A stretch of 64,000 bases of DNA from CAVUBL01 sp963837945 (GTDB lineage Bacteria; Acidobacteriota; Thermoanaerobaculia; Multivoradales; DATKCC01), in the NCBI GenBank assembly GCA_963837945.1, contig CAWIQD010000016.1:124001-188000 (forward strand), written 5' to 3'. Position numbers and translations under genes: made by a program. Below are positions 16,684-26,484 of this stretch, piece by piece (position 1 is the first letter of the stretch; the number at the start of each line of letters is the position of its first letter). Below the pieces are notes generated by a model. The model had not been told where the DNA came from, searched no databases, and worked only from the letters and a program-made list of their open reading frames with translations.

Positions 16684-19320
16684 TCAGCCCGCCCTCCGGA
16701 GCGCCTCGACCGGACGCACCTTGAGAGCCCGGGCGCTCGCGGCCAGGCCGGCGACCACCGCCAGGGCCGCCGAGCCCAGGGCGCCGACCACCAGCGGCAG
16801 GGGGTCGAGGGCCCACGGGATCTCCATCCCCCGCACCACCACCGCCCAGGAGAGCACCCCGCCGCCCACCGCCCCGATGACCCCGGCGACCAGGCCGACC
16901 AGGGCGTACTCGATCGAGTAGGCGGCAACCACCCCGGCGCGCGTCGCCCCGAGGGTCTTGAGCAGCGCCACCTCCCGGCCCCGGCGGGCCGCGCCGGCGG
17001 CCACCGCGCCGGCCAGGATCGCGGTGCCGGCGAGCACCGTGAACGCGCCGACGAAGCGCACGCCGCCGGCCAGCGTGCGGATGACCGCGACCACCTTGTC
17101 GAGGATCTCCCGCACCCGCAGCACCGTGACGTTGGGAAACGCCGCCGCCACCCGGTCCTGGAACGGCCCCTCGCCGCCCTCGGGCAGGTGGGCGGCCGCG
17201 ATCCGGAACTGCGGCGCCTTCTCCAGCACCCCGGGCTCGACCACCAGGAAGAAGTTGATCCCGAAGGTCGACCAGTCGACCTTGCGCAGGCTGGTGACCG
17301 TGAGATCGAGTGGCACGCCCTGGACGTCGAAGCGGAGGCTCGAGCCCAGGTGAACCCCCAGGTCGTGGGCGAAGTCCTCCTCGACGCTGACCTCCGCGAC
17401 CCCGGGCTTCGACCAGAGCCTGCCGGCGACCACCTGGTTGTCCTCCGGCAGCTTCTGGAGGTAGGTCAGGCGCTGCTCCCGGGTGAGCGCCCACCGGCCG
17501 TCCCCGCCGCCGTCGCCGCCCTCCTCGCGCCGCCGTTCGCGCCGGGTGCGCTCGATCGTGTCGACGCTGCGCCCGTCCACGGCCGAGAGCCGCGCCATCA
17601 CCACGGGCACGGAGTCGATCCGGGTGGCGCCCGCCGCCTCGAGCGCCCGGTCCGCCCCCGGCCACTGGTCGGGCTGGATGTCGATCAGGAAGACGCTCGG
17701 CGCCTCGGCGGGCAAGCCGTGGAGGAGCTCGGAGGTCAGGCGCCGCTCGACCCGCCACTGCCCGACCACCACCAGCACCCCGAGGCCGAGGGCGACGATC
17801 GCCGCCAGCGTTCCGGCGCCCGGCCGGCCGAGGGCCGCGAGGCCGTGGCGCAGCCAGAAGCGCCCGGCGAGGCGCCGCTCCTCGCGGCGCGTCCGGGCGA
17901 CCGCCCAGACCACGCCGCGGGCGGCGAGGGCGAGGGCCGCCGTCGCCGCCAGGGTGCCGGCGGTGAACTGGGTGCCCATCCAGGCGGAGCGGGACTGGAC
18001 GGCGGCCGTGACCCAGACCCCGGCGACCACCGCGGTCGCGGTCACCACCCGCAGCCAGCGGGCGACGGGGAGCGGGTCGGCGGAGCGCCGGAGCACTCGC
18101 GCCGGAGGCACCCGCAGGGCGACCCCGAGCGACGGCAGCCCGAAGAGCAGGGCCACGCCGACGCCGAGCGCGAGACCGCGGACCATCGCCCAGGGCTGCC
18201 AGGGATCGATCAGGCCGGGGGGCAGGATCGTGCTCGCCAGGTGGGGCACCGCGATCTCGAGCGCCACGCCCGCGGCGGTGCCGACCAGGCTCCCGGCGAG
18301 GCCGAGCAGCACGGTCTGGCCGGCGTAGAGCGCCAAGACCTCCCGGGGACGCATTCCCAGGCACTCGAGCACCGCGATCGCGTCGAGGCGGCCGGCGAGC
18401 CAGGCGCGGACGGTCTGGCCGACGCCGATCCCCCCGACCAGCAGCGACAGGAGAGCCACCAGGCCGAGGAAGCGCTGCGCCCGGTCGACCCCCCGGCGCA
18501 GCGAGGGCTGGGCCTCGGCCCAGGTCTCCACCCGGTAGCCCTCGGAGGCCGGCAGGGCGGCGTGGATCGCCCGCGCGGCGCGGTCGGCCACCTCCCGGCC
18601 GGCGTCGGCCGGCAGGCGGATCAGGGCCCGGTAGCGAATCCGGCTGCCGGTCGTCTCGAGGCCCGTGCGCTCGAAGGCGCGGGGGCCGAGGAAGACGCGC
18701 GGCCCGGCGGAGAAGCCGAAGGCGCCGCCCAGCCGGTCGGGCTCCGCGGTCACGACGCCGGCGATCGGCACCGGGACGCCGCCGACGAGCAGCCGGTCGC
18801 CCACCGCCAGCCCGAGGTGCGCGAGGAGCTCCGGGGCGACCACCGCGGCGCCACCCTCGGAGCTCGACAGGAGCTCTCCGAGCGGCCGGCCCGGCGCCAG
18901 CTCCAGGGTGCCGTAGAAGGGGTAGGTGCCGTCGACCACCTTCAGCTCGACGAGCTGGCTCTTGCCCGGCGCGCCGGCTCCGGCGCCGCCTTCGGCCGAG
19001 TCGGCCGCGTCGGCCGCGACCAGCGTGACCAGCTCTTTGACGTCGGTCCGCTGCCAGGGGCCGACGCCGGCGAGAGTCTTCGCCAGGAGCTCGTCGAGCC
19101 GGGCGGGCAGCGGTCCGGTGCCCGTCACCTCGAGGTCGGCGGCGAGGAGCCGGCGGGCCTGCTGCCGGAGGCCGGTCTCGATCCCGCCGCCGATCCCGGC
19201 CACCGCCACCACCGCGGCGACGCCGACCGCCAGGCAGGCGGTGAAGAAGGCGAGCCGCGCCTTGCCGCCGCGCAGCTCGCGTACGGCGAGCGGCAGCAGC
19301 CGCGGGCGCTTCGGTCGCAT
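16684..19320 (-). CDS. ABC transporter permease, YbbP-like (FtsX/MacB fold, two repeats)
   Basis: An 878-residue inner-membrane permease with two FtsX-type halves: an N-terminal helix plus a large periplasmic region, a central helix cluster, and a C-terminal block of four helices ending RALKVRPVEALRRAG, the typical FtsX/LolC terminus. E. coli YbbP has the same size and design. A GTG 12 bases upstream (19332) is an alternative start. The ATPase gene lies directly upstream, and tesA is divergent beyond it, reproducing the tesA/ybbA-ybbP order. Proposed roles are extraction of envelope molecules; the substrate is unknown. Confidence 0.88.
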   Translation of the reverse strand: MRPKRPRLLPLAVRELRGGKARLAFFTACLAVGVAAVVAVAGIGGGIETGLRQQARRLLAADLEVTGTGPLPARLDELLAKTLAGVGPWQRTDVKELVTLVAADAADSAEGGAGAGAPGKSQLVELKVVDGTYPFYGTLELAPGRPLGELLSSSEGGAAVVAPELLAHLGLAVGDRLLVGGVPVPIAGVVTAEPDRLGGAFGFSAGPRVFLGPRAFERTGLETTGSRIRYRALIRLPADAGREVADRAARAIHAALPASEGYRVETWAEAQPSLRRGVDRAQRFLGLVALLSLLVGGIGVGQTVRAWLAGRLDAIAVLECLGMRPREVLALYAGQTVLLGLAGSLVGTAAGVALEIAVPHLASTILPPGLIDPWQPWAMVRGLALGVGVALLFGLPSLGVALRVPPARVLRRSADPLPVARWLRVVTATAVVAGVWVTAAVQSRSAWMGTQFTAGTLAATAALALAARGVVWAVARTRREERRLAGRFWLRHGLAALGRPGAGTLAAIVALGLGVLVVVGQWRVERRLTSELLHGLPAEAPSVFLIDIQPDQWPGADRALEAAGATRIDSVPVVMARLSAVDGRSVDTIERTRRERRREEGGDGGGDGRWALTREQRLTYLQKLPEDNQVVAGRLWSKPGVAEVSVEEDFAHDLGVHLGSSLRFDVQGVPLDLTVTSLRKVDWSTFGINFFLVVEPGVLEKAPQFRIAAAHLPEGGEGPFQDRVAAAFPNVTVLRVREILDKVVAVIRTLAGGVRFVGAFTVLAGTAILAGAVAAGAARRGREVALLKTLGATRAGVVAAYSIEYALVGLVAGVIGAVGGGVLSWAVVVRGMEIPWALDPLPLVVGALGSAALAVVAGLAASARALKVRPVEALRRAG

Positions 19321-19338
19321 GGGACTCTTCACAGGCCC

Positions 19339-20031
<693 letters not shown>

Positions 20032-20112
20032 CCGGGAAGGGAGCTTAGCAGCCGGGAACCTGCGCCGGGTGGCGGGAATGGAGGGGTCGCGCGGTCCGAT
20101 TGGAAGGGAAGC

Positions 20113-20838
20113 ATGCGCCGACTCGCCCTACCGTCCGCCCTCCTCGTCCTCCTCCTCGGCGGCTGCGGCTCGCCGGGCGGCGGCGCCCCGGCCGCCACCC
20201 GACGCTCTCCGGCCCCGGCCCCGGCTTCCCGGCCGGCGCCGGCGGCTCCGGCCTCGGAGCGCGGGCCGCTGGTCGTGTTTCTCGGCGACAGCCTGACCGC
20301 CGGCCTGGGAGTCGACGAGAACCAGGCTTACCCGGCGCTGATCGAGGAGCGGCTCGCCGCCGACGGGCACCCGGCCCGGGTGGTCAACGCCGGCGTGAGC
20401 GGCGACACCTCGGCGGGCGGTGTCGCGCGGCTCGACTGGATCCTCTCGCAGAACCCGGACGTCGTGGTGGTCGGCCTCGGGGCCAACGACGGCCTCCGCG
20501 GCCTGCCGCTCGAGGCGACGGAGAAGAACCTGCGCGAGATCGTCCACCGCGTCCGGGCGGACGGGGCGCAGGCGATCCTCCTGGGAATGAAGATCCCGCC
20601 GAGCTACGGCCCGGACTACTCGGGGCGGTTCGAGCGGATGTACCCGCAGATCGCCCACGACCTCCACGTTCCGCTGGTGCCCTTCCTGCTGGCCGGCGTG
20701 GCGGCCCGCCCGGCCCTCAACCAGGCCGACCGCATCCACCCCAACGCCCGGGGTCACGAGAAGCTGGCGAAGACGGTCTACCCCTACGTCGAGAAGGCGG
20801 TCGAGGAGGCCGAGGAGGCCGAGGCGGCAAGAGGTTAG
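20113..20838 (+). CDS. tesA: TesA-like GDSL/SGNH esterase (thioesterase I / lysophospholipase), lipoprotein
   Basis: A 241-residue periplasmic SGNH hydrolase. The signal peptide ends in a lipobox (LLLGGC), so a lipid anchor is likely, unlike soluble E. coli TesA. Block I FLGDSLTAGLGV has the catalytic serine, NAGVSGDTSAGG the glycine, GLGANDGLRG the asparagine and DRIHPNARGH the Asp-His pair. A Pro/Ala linker of ~35 residues separates the lipid-anchored cysteine from the domain. It diverges from ybbA-ybbP, a conserved neighbourhood. Start ATG 20113 follows AAGGGA. Confidence 0.92.
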   Translation: MRRLALPSALLVLLLGGCGSPGGGAPAATRRSPAPAPASRPAPAAPASERGPLVVFLGDSLTAGLGVDENQAYPALIEERLAADGHPARVVNAGVSGDTSAGGVARLDWILSQNPDVVVVGLGANDGLRGLPLEATEKNLREIVHRVRADGAQAILLGMKIPPSYGPDYSGRFERMYPQIAHDLHVPLVPFLLAGVAARPALNQADRIHPNARGHEKLAKTVYPYVEKAVEEAEEAEAARG

Positions 20839-20882
20839 CCCGGTGGTCCTCGCCGCTCGCTCGCCTTCGCCTCGACTCCCCC

Positions 20883-21275
20883 TCAGTTGGCCAGCGCCGG
20901 CACCCCTTCGACCTGCTGCAAGTCGCTGTCGTTGGTGACCAAGGTGAGCTCGTACACATGAGCGGTGGCGGCGAGGAAGCGGTCCGCCGGGTCCTTGTCG
21001 GGGATCGGGAGCCGGCGGCTCTTGATCGCCACCTCCCGGTTGAGAGGCGCCTCCTGCATGGGCACCTCTCGGAGCGCGTCCCGCACCCATCGTTCGGGAT
21101 CGGGTAGGAGCTCAATCCGGCCCTTCTCGGCCAAGACGAGCGCCTCCCAGACACTCACCGGGGACAGCCAGAGCTCGTTGTCCTCCCGCTCGAGCTCCTC
21201 GGCGACCCGTCGGCCGAGCTTCGCCGGCGCGAGGAGGCTCCACAGCCAGATGTGGGTGTCGAGGAGAAGCTTCAT
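20883..21275 (-). CDS. vapC: VapC-like PIN domain toxin
   Basis: A 130-residue PIN-domain endoribonuclease. It starts LLLDTHIWLWSL with the first acidic ligand, then SPVSVWEALVLAEKGRI, DPADRFLAATA and LTLVTNDSDLQ supplying the other acidic residues. This subtype (WLWSLL ... ELWLSPVSVWE) pairs with Phd/YefM antitoxins, and that gene overlaps it by 4 bp upstream. VapC toxins cleave tRNA or rRNA; the target here is unknown. All PIN acidic positions appear intact. Confidence 0.92.
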   Translation of the reverse strand: MKLLLDTHIWLWSLLAPAKLGRRVAEELEREDNELWLSPVSVWEALVLAEKGRIELLPDPERWVRDALREVPMQEAPLNREVAIKSRRLPIPDKDPADRFLAATAHVYELTLVTNDSDLQQVEGVPALAN

Positions 21276-21514
21276 GGCTCGAGGGCCTCCCAGTCTTCGG
21301 CCGGGACCGCCGGCTCCTCGACGTCACCGAGGATCTTCCCGCGCTCCCGAAACGACCCCAGCCAGCCCGCAGGTCGTGGCGGCCCCGGTGGCGGCACCAC
21401 TCCGGCTACGGGTTTCCCGAACCGCGTCACCAGCACCGGCTCGCCCGTCTTGCGGACCTTCTCCAGCACCGCCAGGCAAGTCGCCTTGAACTTCGAGATG
21501 GCGATCGTCTCCAT
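21272..21514 (-). CDS. Phd/YefM-type antitoxin
   Basis: An 80-residue antitoxin starting METIAISKFKATCLAVLEKV, the DNA-binding and dimerisation fold of Phd/YefM proteins (ISKFKA, GEPVLVTRFGKPVAGVVP). The C-terminal Pro/Glu-rich part is expected to wrap the toxin. The stop overlaps the vapC start (ATGA). A promoter with a perfect palindrome lies directly upstream, consistent with autoregulation. Confidence 0.9.
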   Translation of the reverse strand: METIAISKFKATCLAVLEKVRKTGEPVLVTRFGKPVAGVVPPPGPPRPAGWLGSFRERGKILGDVEEPAVPAEDWEALEP

Positions 21515-21524
21515 GGTCGGACCT

Positions 21525-21563
21525 TAGACCATGGTCTATATCGTGGTCAATTTTCTTGGTCAA
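21525..21563 (-). promoter_or_regulatory. Promoter and palindromic operator of the toxin-antitoxin operon
   Basis: On the minus strand a -35-like TTGACC (21558-21563) and -10-like TATAGA (21535-21540) are separated by exactly 17 bp. A perfect 14-bp palindrome, TAGACCATGGTCTA (21525-21538), overlaps the -10 and start region, where a Phd-type repressor would be expected to bind. The antitoxin ATG is 11 bp further on. The site calls are inference from spacing and symmetry. Confidence 0.5.
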
Positions 21564-21719
21564 GAGGTCGTCGTCGAGAAAGCTGGGCACGTCATCGATT
21601 CAGGCCAAGAAAGAGGTGGTCCTCGACCACCGGTACCAGCACACGAGTCCTGGATTTCAGGAGGAGCAACAGCTCCGATCCTGCCGCCGACGATGAGCCC
21701 CATGCTGGCGTCTGGGCTT

Positions 21720-22556
21720 TCATGAATGCTTCGCCGCCTTCGCCTCGTCCCACAGGCGGTCGAGCTCCTCGAGGCCGACGTCGGCGAGGTTTCTGCCGCC
21801 GGCGGCGAGACGCTCCTCGATGTGGCGGAAGCGAGCGCGGAACTTGGCGTTGGTGCCGGCCAAGGCGGCGTCCGGGTCGACGCCCAGCTTGCGTCCCAGG
21901 TTGACCGCGGTGAACAGCAGGTCGCCGAGCTCCTCGGCGAGGGCCGCGCGGTCGGGCGCTTCGGCGGCGAGGGCCGCGCGCAGCTCGTCCGTCTCCTCGG
22001 CGAGCTTGTCGAGCACCGCCGCGGGCTCGGGCCAGTCGAACCCCACGCCGGCGGCCTTCTGGGTCATGCGGTAGGCGGCGACCAGCGGCGGCAGCGAGTC
22101 CGGGACTCCGGCGAGCAGCGAGCGGTCCGGGCCGCCGGCCGCGAGCTTGCGGCGCTCCCAGGCGGAAAGCACCTCCTCGGCGGTCTCCGCCGCCTCGTCG
22201 CCGAAGACGTGGGGATGGCGGGCGATCATCTTCTCTTCGATCCGCCCGACCAGCGTGTCCGGGTCGAGTTTCCCCCGCTCGGCCCCCAGGCGGGCGACGA
22301 AGGCGACCTGGAAGAGGAGGTCGCCGAGCTCGCCGGCGATCTCGTCCCAATCGCCCGCCGCCGCGGCCGCCGCGGCCTCATGCGCCTCTTCGATGAGATA
22401 GCCGCGGGCGTCGGCGAGGGTCTGCTCGCGGTCCCACGGGCAGCCGTCGGGAGCGCGCAGGCGCGCGACCAGGTCGAGGAGTCGGGCGAGGTCGGTGGGC
22501 GAACGGCCTTCGTCGTTCAGTTGCCGGTCCGGTGGGGCCTTGCTACGATCGGGCAT
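21720..22556 (-). CDS. mazG: MazG nucleoside triphosphate pyrophosphohydrolase
   Basis: House-cleaning NTP pyrophosphatase of 278 residues with two MazG domains. The first has LRAPDGCPWDREQTLADAR and the metal-binding EEAHEAAAA ... ELGDLLFQVAF; the second has KLAEETDELRAAL and EELGDLLFTAVNLGRKL. All EExxE and ExxD acidic clusters are visible. ATG 22556 is chosen over a TTG nine bases upstream. It is divergent from the DUF1844 gene. It is not part of a mazEF locus here. Confidence 0.93.
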   Translation of the reverse strand: MPDRSKAPPDRQLNDEGRSPTDLARLLDLVARLRAPDGCPWDREQTLADARGYLIEEAHEAAAAAAAGDWDEIAGELGDLLFQVAFVARLGAERGKLDPDTLVGRIEEKMIARHPHVFGDEAAETAEEVLSAWERRKLAAGGPDRSLLAGVPDSLPPLVAAYRMTQKAAGVGFDWPEPAAVLDKLAEETDELRAALAAEAPDRAALAEELGDLLFTAVNLGRKLGVDPDAALAGTNAKFRARFRHIEERLAAGGRNLADVGLEELDRLWDEAKAAKHS

Positions 22557-22623
22557 CGACCTCAACCGCCCTCAGATGCAGCTCCATCGCGAGGATCGAG
22601 GTAGGAGCGAGGATGATCGCGCA

Positions 22624-23112
22624 GTGAGCGAAGACGGGATCAAGGTCACCGACAAGCGGATCTTCACCCCCGAGGGCGACCTCAAGGAAGAGTACCGCTT
22701 TCTCGAGGACGAGGCCAGGCAGCGCCCGCCGGAGACCGCCGCCCGGCCGGAGCCGGAGCCCGCCGCGCCGCCTCCCCGCGGCGAGGAGGTTGCGGAGGAG
22801 CCGCCGCGCCCCGACGCCGGATTGGGCGCCCAGGCTCCGCCGCTCGAAGCCCCGCCTCTCGGGCCGGGGGGCGAGGCGCCGAGCTTCTACGATCTGCTGG
22901 CCGTCCTCGCCGACCCGATCCCGTTCTACCTCGGCGACGCCACCCTGCCCACCGGCGAGTCGGGCGAAGACCTGGAGCTCGCCCGGCTCTACATCGATCT
23001 GCTCGACGTCCTCCGGCAAAAGACCGCGGGCAACCTCACCGCGCAGGAGGCGAACGCCATGGAGGACCTCCTCTACCGCCTGCGCCTCCGGTATGTCCAG
23101 AAACGAGGATGA
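22624..23112 (+). CDS. DUF1844 domain protein
   Basis: A 162-residue hypothetical protein. The N-terminal IKVTDKRIFTPEGDLKEEYRF is typical of DUF1844 proteins, followed by a Pro/Glu-rich linker (~residues 45-90) and the DUF1844 helical region LARLYIDLLDVLRQKTAGNL with LRLRYV at the end. The start is set at GTG 22624, just before the conserved N-terminus, rather than at ATG 22576. Function of the family is unknown. The next gene starts inside its last 20 bp. Confidence 0.82.
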   Translation: MSEDGIKVTDKRIFTPEGDLKEEYRFLEDEARQRPPETAARPEPEPAAPPPRGEEVAEEPPRPDAGLGAQAPPLEAPPLGPGGEAPSFYDLLAVLADPIPFYLGDATLPTGESGEDLELARLYIDLLDVLRQKTAGNLTAQEANAMEDLLYRLRLRYVQKRG

Positions 23113-24958
23113 GCGGCGGGCGTGGCGGGCTCGCGCGGCCCGCCCTCCCCGCTCGGCGGCGCGCCGGCGCCGCGCCCTGGTCGGGCCGGCCGTCCTCGCC
23201 GCGGTGCTCGCCGCCGGCCTCGCCTCCCCGCCGGCCGGGGCCCAGACCCCCGTCGCCCCGGGCAGCCCCGGCCCCACCCTGACGCCGGAGGTCCAGCAGT
23301 CCCTCCTGCGCCTCCAGGAGGACTGGCTCCAGTGGACCACCGCCTTCTACGTCGATGACGAGAGGCGGGCGGCGAGCATCCTCGGGGACTTGATCGCCAC
23401 CACCGAGCACCTGGGGATGCGCGGGCTACCGGACCTGGCGGCCGGCGCCCTGGTCCAGGCGGTCGACAACGCGCGCACGGGGGAGGCGGAGCGCGCGGCG
23501 CTCGCGCTCGCGACCGCCGAACGCCTCGACCCCGGCCGCCCCGAGACCGCCTTCGCCGGCGCCGAGGTCGCCCGCTGGCAGGGGCGCTACGGCACCATGC
23601 TGGTCGAGTACGCGCGCGGCTACCTGCGCCTGCCGCACCTCCTGCTCGCCCGGCATCTCGTCCTCCACGACCTCCTCCTGTGGGGGCTGACCAGCCTCCT
23701 GCTGAGCGGCGGGCTGTTCCTCGCCCTCGAGATGGCCCTCCGCGGCCCGGCCCTCCTGCGGACGCTGACCGGATGGATCGCGGGCCACCTGTTCGCCGGC
23801 CCCGCTCCCCTGGTGGTCGCCGCGGCGATCGCCTTGCTGCTCTGGCCCCTCGCCCTGCCCTACGGCCTCCTCTGGCTGGTCCTCTACTGGTCGCTCCTGC
23901 TGTGGAGCTACGCCTCGGCGAGCGAGCGGGTGGTCTTCGCGCTGCTCTGGCTGCTCACCGGTCTGGCACCGATCGCGGTCTCGCAGGCGCGCGAGCGGGT
24001 CGCGCTCAGCCTCTCGCCGCCGGTGCGGGCCATGGAGAGCGTCGCCGAGGGGCGGCTCTACGGCGGTCTGTTCACCGACCTGGGCGTGCTGACCGCGGTC
24101 CTCCCCTCGGAGCCGGCGGTGCGCCACTTCATGGCGGACCTCTACGCCCGGCTCGGGCAGTGGAGCGACGCCCGCCGCCTCTACGAGGAGGTGCTCGAGG
24201 CCGAGCCGGACAACACCGCGGTGATCGTCGACCTGGGCGCCTACTACCTCAACCGAAGCGCCTACGGCAACGCGGTGGCGCTGTTCCAGAAGGCCGCGGC
24301 GCTGTCGCCGGGGAGCGCCGTCGCCGAGTTCGACCTGTCGCTCGCCTACGCCGAGTCCTATCTCTACGACGAGCAGCACCGGGCGCTCCAGGAGGCCCGC
24401 CGCATCGACGACCTGCAGGTGAGCCGGTGGCTCGACCGGCCCGAGCGTCAGCGCGTGGTGACCGTCGACGGCGGGATCGCCCGGATCGGCGAGATCCGCG
24501 AGCTCCTGCGCGCCGAGTGGAGCGGCACCCGCGGCGAGGCGACCGAGGCGCCCGCCCTCGCCGTCCTGCGCCGGATCCGGCCCCTGATGCTCCTCGCGGT
24601 GCTCGCGGTCGCGGCGGTGGTCCTCCAGCTCACCGCCGGCCGCAACGCGCCCCGTCCGCGCGGGCCGCTGGGCGACCTCGCCGAGGGGCCGGGCTCGGCC
24701 GAAGCCCCGGCGGGCCTCGCCTCGGTCTTCCTGCCCGGTCTCGCTTCGGCCGCCCGCGGCCGGCCGGTCCGGGCCTACGGCGCGCTCCTGGTGCCCACCT
24801 CCCTGGCGGTGGCGCTGCTCGGAGCCTTCGGCAAGCTCGGGTACTCGCTGCCCTGGCGCTATGACCCCGGGAGCTGGTTTCTGGGGCTCGTCATCGGCTC
24901 GGCCCTCGCCCTGGTCGTCGCGTTTCGCGCCGCCAGCGTACTGAGAAGGCGGACCTGA
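23093..24958 (+). CDS. TPR-repeat membrane protein
   Basis: A 621-residue protein with a cleavable or anchoring N-terminal segment (VGPAVLAAVLAAGLASPPAGA), a periplasmic helical region, several closely spaced transmembrane helices (about residues 185-300), then TPR units (LYARLGQWSDARRLYEEVLE, YLNRSAYGNAVALFQKAAAL) and two to three C-terminal membrane helices. No enzymatic motif is seen. The start ATG 23093 overlaps the DUF1844 gene by 20 bp, suggesting translational coupling. TPR regions usually mediate protein contacts; the partner is unknown. I do not recognise a named family. Confidence 0.75.
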   Translation: MSRNEDERRAWRARAARPPRSAARRRRALVGPAVLAAVLAAGLASPPAGAQTPVAPGSPGPTLTPEVQQSLLRLQEDWLQWTTAFYVDDERRAASILGDLIATTEHLGMRGLPDLAAGALVQAVDNARTGEAERAALALATAERLDPGRPETAFAGAEVARWQGRYGTMLVEYARGYLRLPHLLLARHLVLHDLLLWGLTSLLLSGGLFLALEMALRGPALLRTLTGWIAGHLFAGPAPLVVAAAIALLLWPLALPYGLLWLVLYWSLLLWSYASASERVVFALLWLLTGLAPIAVSQARERVALSLSPPVRAMESVAEGRLYGGLFTDLGVLTAVLPSEPAVRHFMADLYARLGQWSDARRLYEEVLEAEPDNTAVIVDLGAYYLNRSAYGNAVALFQKAAALSPGSAVAEFDLSLAYAESYLYDEQHRALQEARRIDDLQVSRWLDRPERQRVVTVDGGIARIGEIRELLRAEWSGTRGEATEAPALAVLRRIRPLMLLAVLAVAAVVLQLTAGRNAPRPRGPLGDLAEGPGSAEAPAGLASVFLPGLASAARGRPVRAYGALLVPTSLAVALLGAFGKLGYSLPWRYDPGSWFLGLVIGSALALVVAFRAASVLRRRT

Positions 24959-24990
24959 GCTTCGCTCGGAGCCAGGGAGACACGCGACCG

Positions 24991-26424
24991 ATGGCCGTCG
25001 AAGGCACCCTCGACCTCTTCCAGCTGCCAGAGATCTTCCAGGTGATCTCCCAGCAGAGGAAGACCGGCATCCTGACCGTCCAGGGGTCGGAGGACATCAT
25101 CGCGGTCTCCTTCCTCGGCGGCCGGATCGTGGCGGCGGACGCCCTCAACGAGACCACCGAGGAGGGGCTCGGCGCGGTCCTCGTCTCCGAGCGGCAGATG
25201 TCGTCCGAGGAGCTCCGGCGCCTGGCGTCGCGCGCCGAGGCGCAAGGCACCCGCCTCGCCGACCTGCTGGTGACCGAGGGCGTGGTCAACCGCGCCGAGC
25301 TGCTGGCGGCGCTCCGTCTCCAGACCCAGCGGCTCTTGATGTCGCTCCTCGACTGGCGGCAGGGGGAGTTCAAGTTCTATGGCGGCGACGAGGTCTCCTT
25401 CGAGGACGGTTTCCAGCCGATCGGGGTCGACGAGCTCCTGCTGCGCGCGGTCGAGATGCAGGCGGGCGCGGACGGCGGCGGGCCGCCTCCCCTCGACAGC
25501 CGGCCTCGCCGCCTCGATCCGCCGAGGCCGGTGCAGATCCGCGACCTCGCCACGCTCGGCGAGGGGGCGCCCCCGTCGGTGTCGCACGACGGCGAGGCGA
25601 TCTGGCTGACCCCGGAAGAGGAGCGCCTGCTCGACGCCATCGGCCCCGGCCGCACGCTGGCGGAGGCCGCGATGGAGGCCCGGATCGGCGCCGACCGGGC
25701 GCGCTACGTGATGTTCCGGTTTTTCCAGGAGGGGCTGGCGGCGCCGGCCGAGGCGGCGTCGGAGCCGCGGCCCCTTCGGCCGCGGACGGCGGGGCGGGGG
25801 GCGGCGGAGGATCGGACGGAAGCCCGGCCCCGGCCCGCCGCGCGCGGCCTTCGCCCGGCGGCCGAGGATCCGGGCCGCCCGGCGGTGCTCGCCGCCGAGC
25901 CGTTCGAAGAGGAGCCCGTGCCGGTCCGGCCGGCGGTCCCGGAGGGAGTCCACCGGCCGCTCGGCGGGCTGCTGGCGCTCGCCGCGGGGGTCCTCCTGGC
26001 GGCGGTGCTGGTGACCTCGACGGTCGGCTTCCTGCTGCCTTTCCCCTGGGAGACGGGCGATCGCCAGACCCTCCTCGCGGAGCAGGACGCGGCGTCGCTC
26101 CTCGAGCTCGACCAGGCGGCCAAGACCTTCTTCCTGCTCAACGGCCATTTCCCCGACGACCTCTCCGAGCTCGTGGACCTGGGCCTGCTGCGGAGCGAGG
26201 ACCTGCGCGACGCCCGGGGCCGGCACCTGATCTACACCCCGGAGGAGCGGCGCTACTCGGTGCGGCCGCTGCTGCCGGGCGAGTCGGACGCCGGCCGGCC
26301 GGACGCCGCTCACATCGAGGCGACCCTCGAGGGGATCACCGGCAACTTCCTCCTCGACCCCGAGTTCCTGCAGGCCGCCCAGCAGCGCTCCCGGGCCGCT
26401 CCGCCGGTCGTGCTCCTCGACTGA
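24991..26424 (+). CDS. DUF4388 domain protein with C-terminal membrane anchor
   Basis: A 477-residue protein. Residues 1-165 form a DUF4388/PatA-type region (GTLDLFQLPEIFQVISQQRK, TGILTVQGSEDIIAVSFLGG, RQGEFKFYGGDEV). A second helical segment (EERLLDAIGPGRTLAEAAME) resembles the winged-helix-like part of related proteins. A Pro/Arg linker leads to one transmembrane helix (about residues 323-345) and a ~125-residue extracytoplasmic tail containing QAAKTFFLLNGHFPDDLSEL, reminiscent of pilin-type or general-secretion substrates with a short ordered helix-loop. It is the second DUF4388 protein in the window and precedes dnaK. Function unknown; sensing or scaffolding is inferred. Confidence 0.78.
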   Translation: MAVEGTLDLFQLPEIFQVISQQRKTGILTVQGSEDIIAVSFLGGRIVAADALNETTEEGLGAVLVSERQMSSEELRRLASRAEAQGTRLADLLVTEGVVNRAELLAALRLQTQRLLMSLLDWRQGEFKFYGGDEVSFEDGFQPIGVDELLLRAVEMQAGADGGGPPPLDSRPRRLDPPRPVQIRDLATLGEGAPPSVSHDGEAIWLTPEEERLLDAIGPGRTLAEAAMEARIGADRARYVMFRFFQEGLAAPAEAASEPRPLRPRTAGRGAAEDRTEARPRPAARGLRPAAEDPGRPAVLAAEPFEEEPVPVRPAVPEGVHRPLGGLLALAAGVLLAAVLVTSTVGFLLPFPWETGDRQTLLAEQDAASLLELDQAAKTFFLLNGHFPDDLSELVDLGLLRSEDLRDARGRHLIYTPEERRYSVRPLLPGESDAGRPDAAHIEATLEGITGNFLLDPEFLQAAQQRSRAAPPVVLLD

Positions 26425-26484
26425 AGCGACCGCCGCTCCGCCGCGGAGGACGGCCGGAATAAACCTGAGTCCGTTTTTGTCAGA

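Noticed and set aside
21592..21723. A 43-residue minus-strand ORF (MKAQTPAW...) between the antitoxin and mazG
   Set aside because: No ribosome-binding site or family match, and composition is not clearly coding; it could be chance in a low-GC gap.
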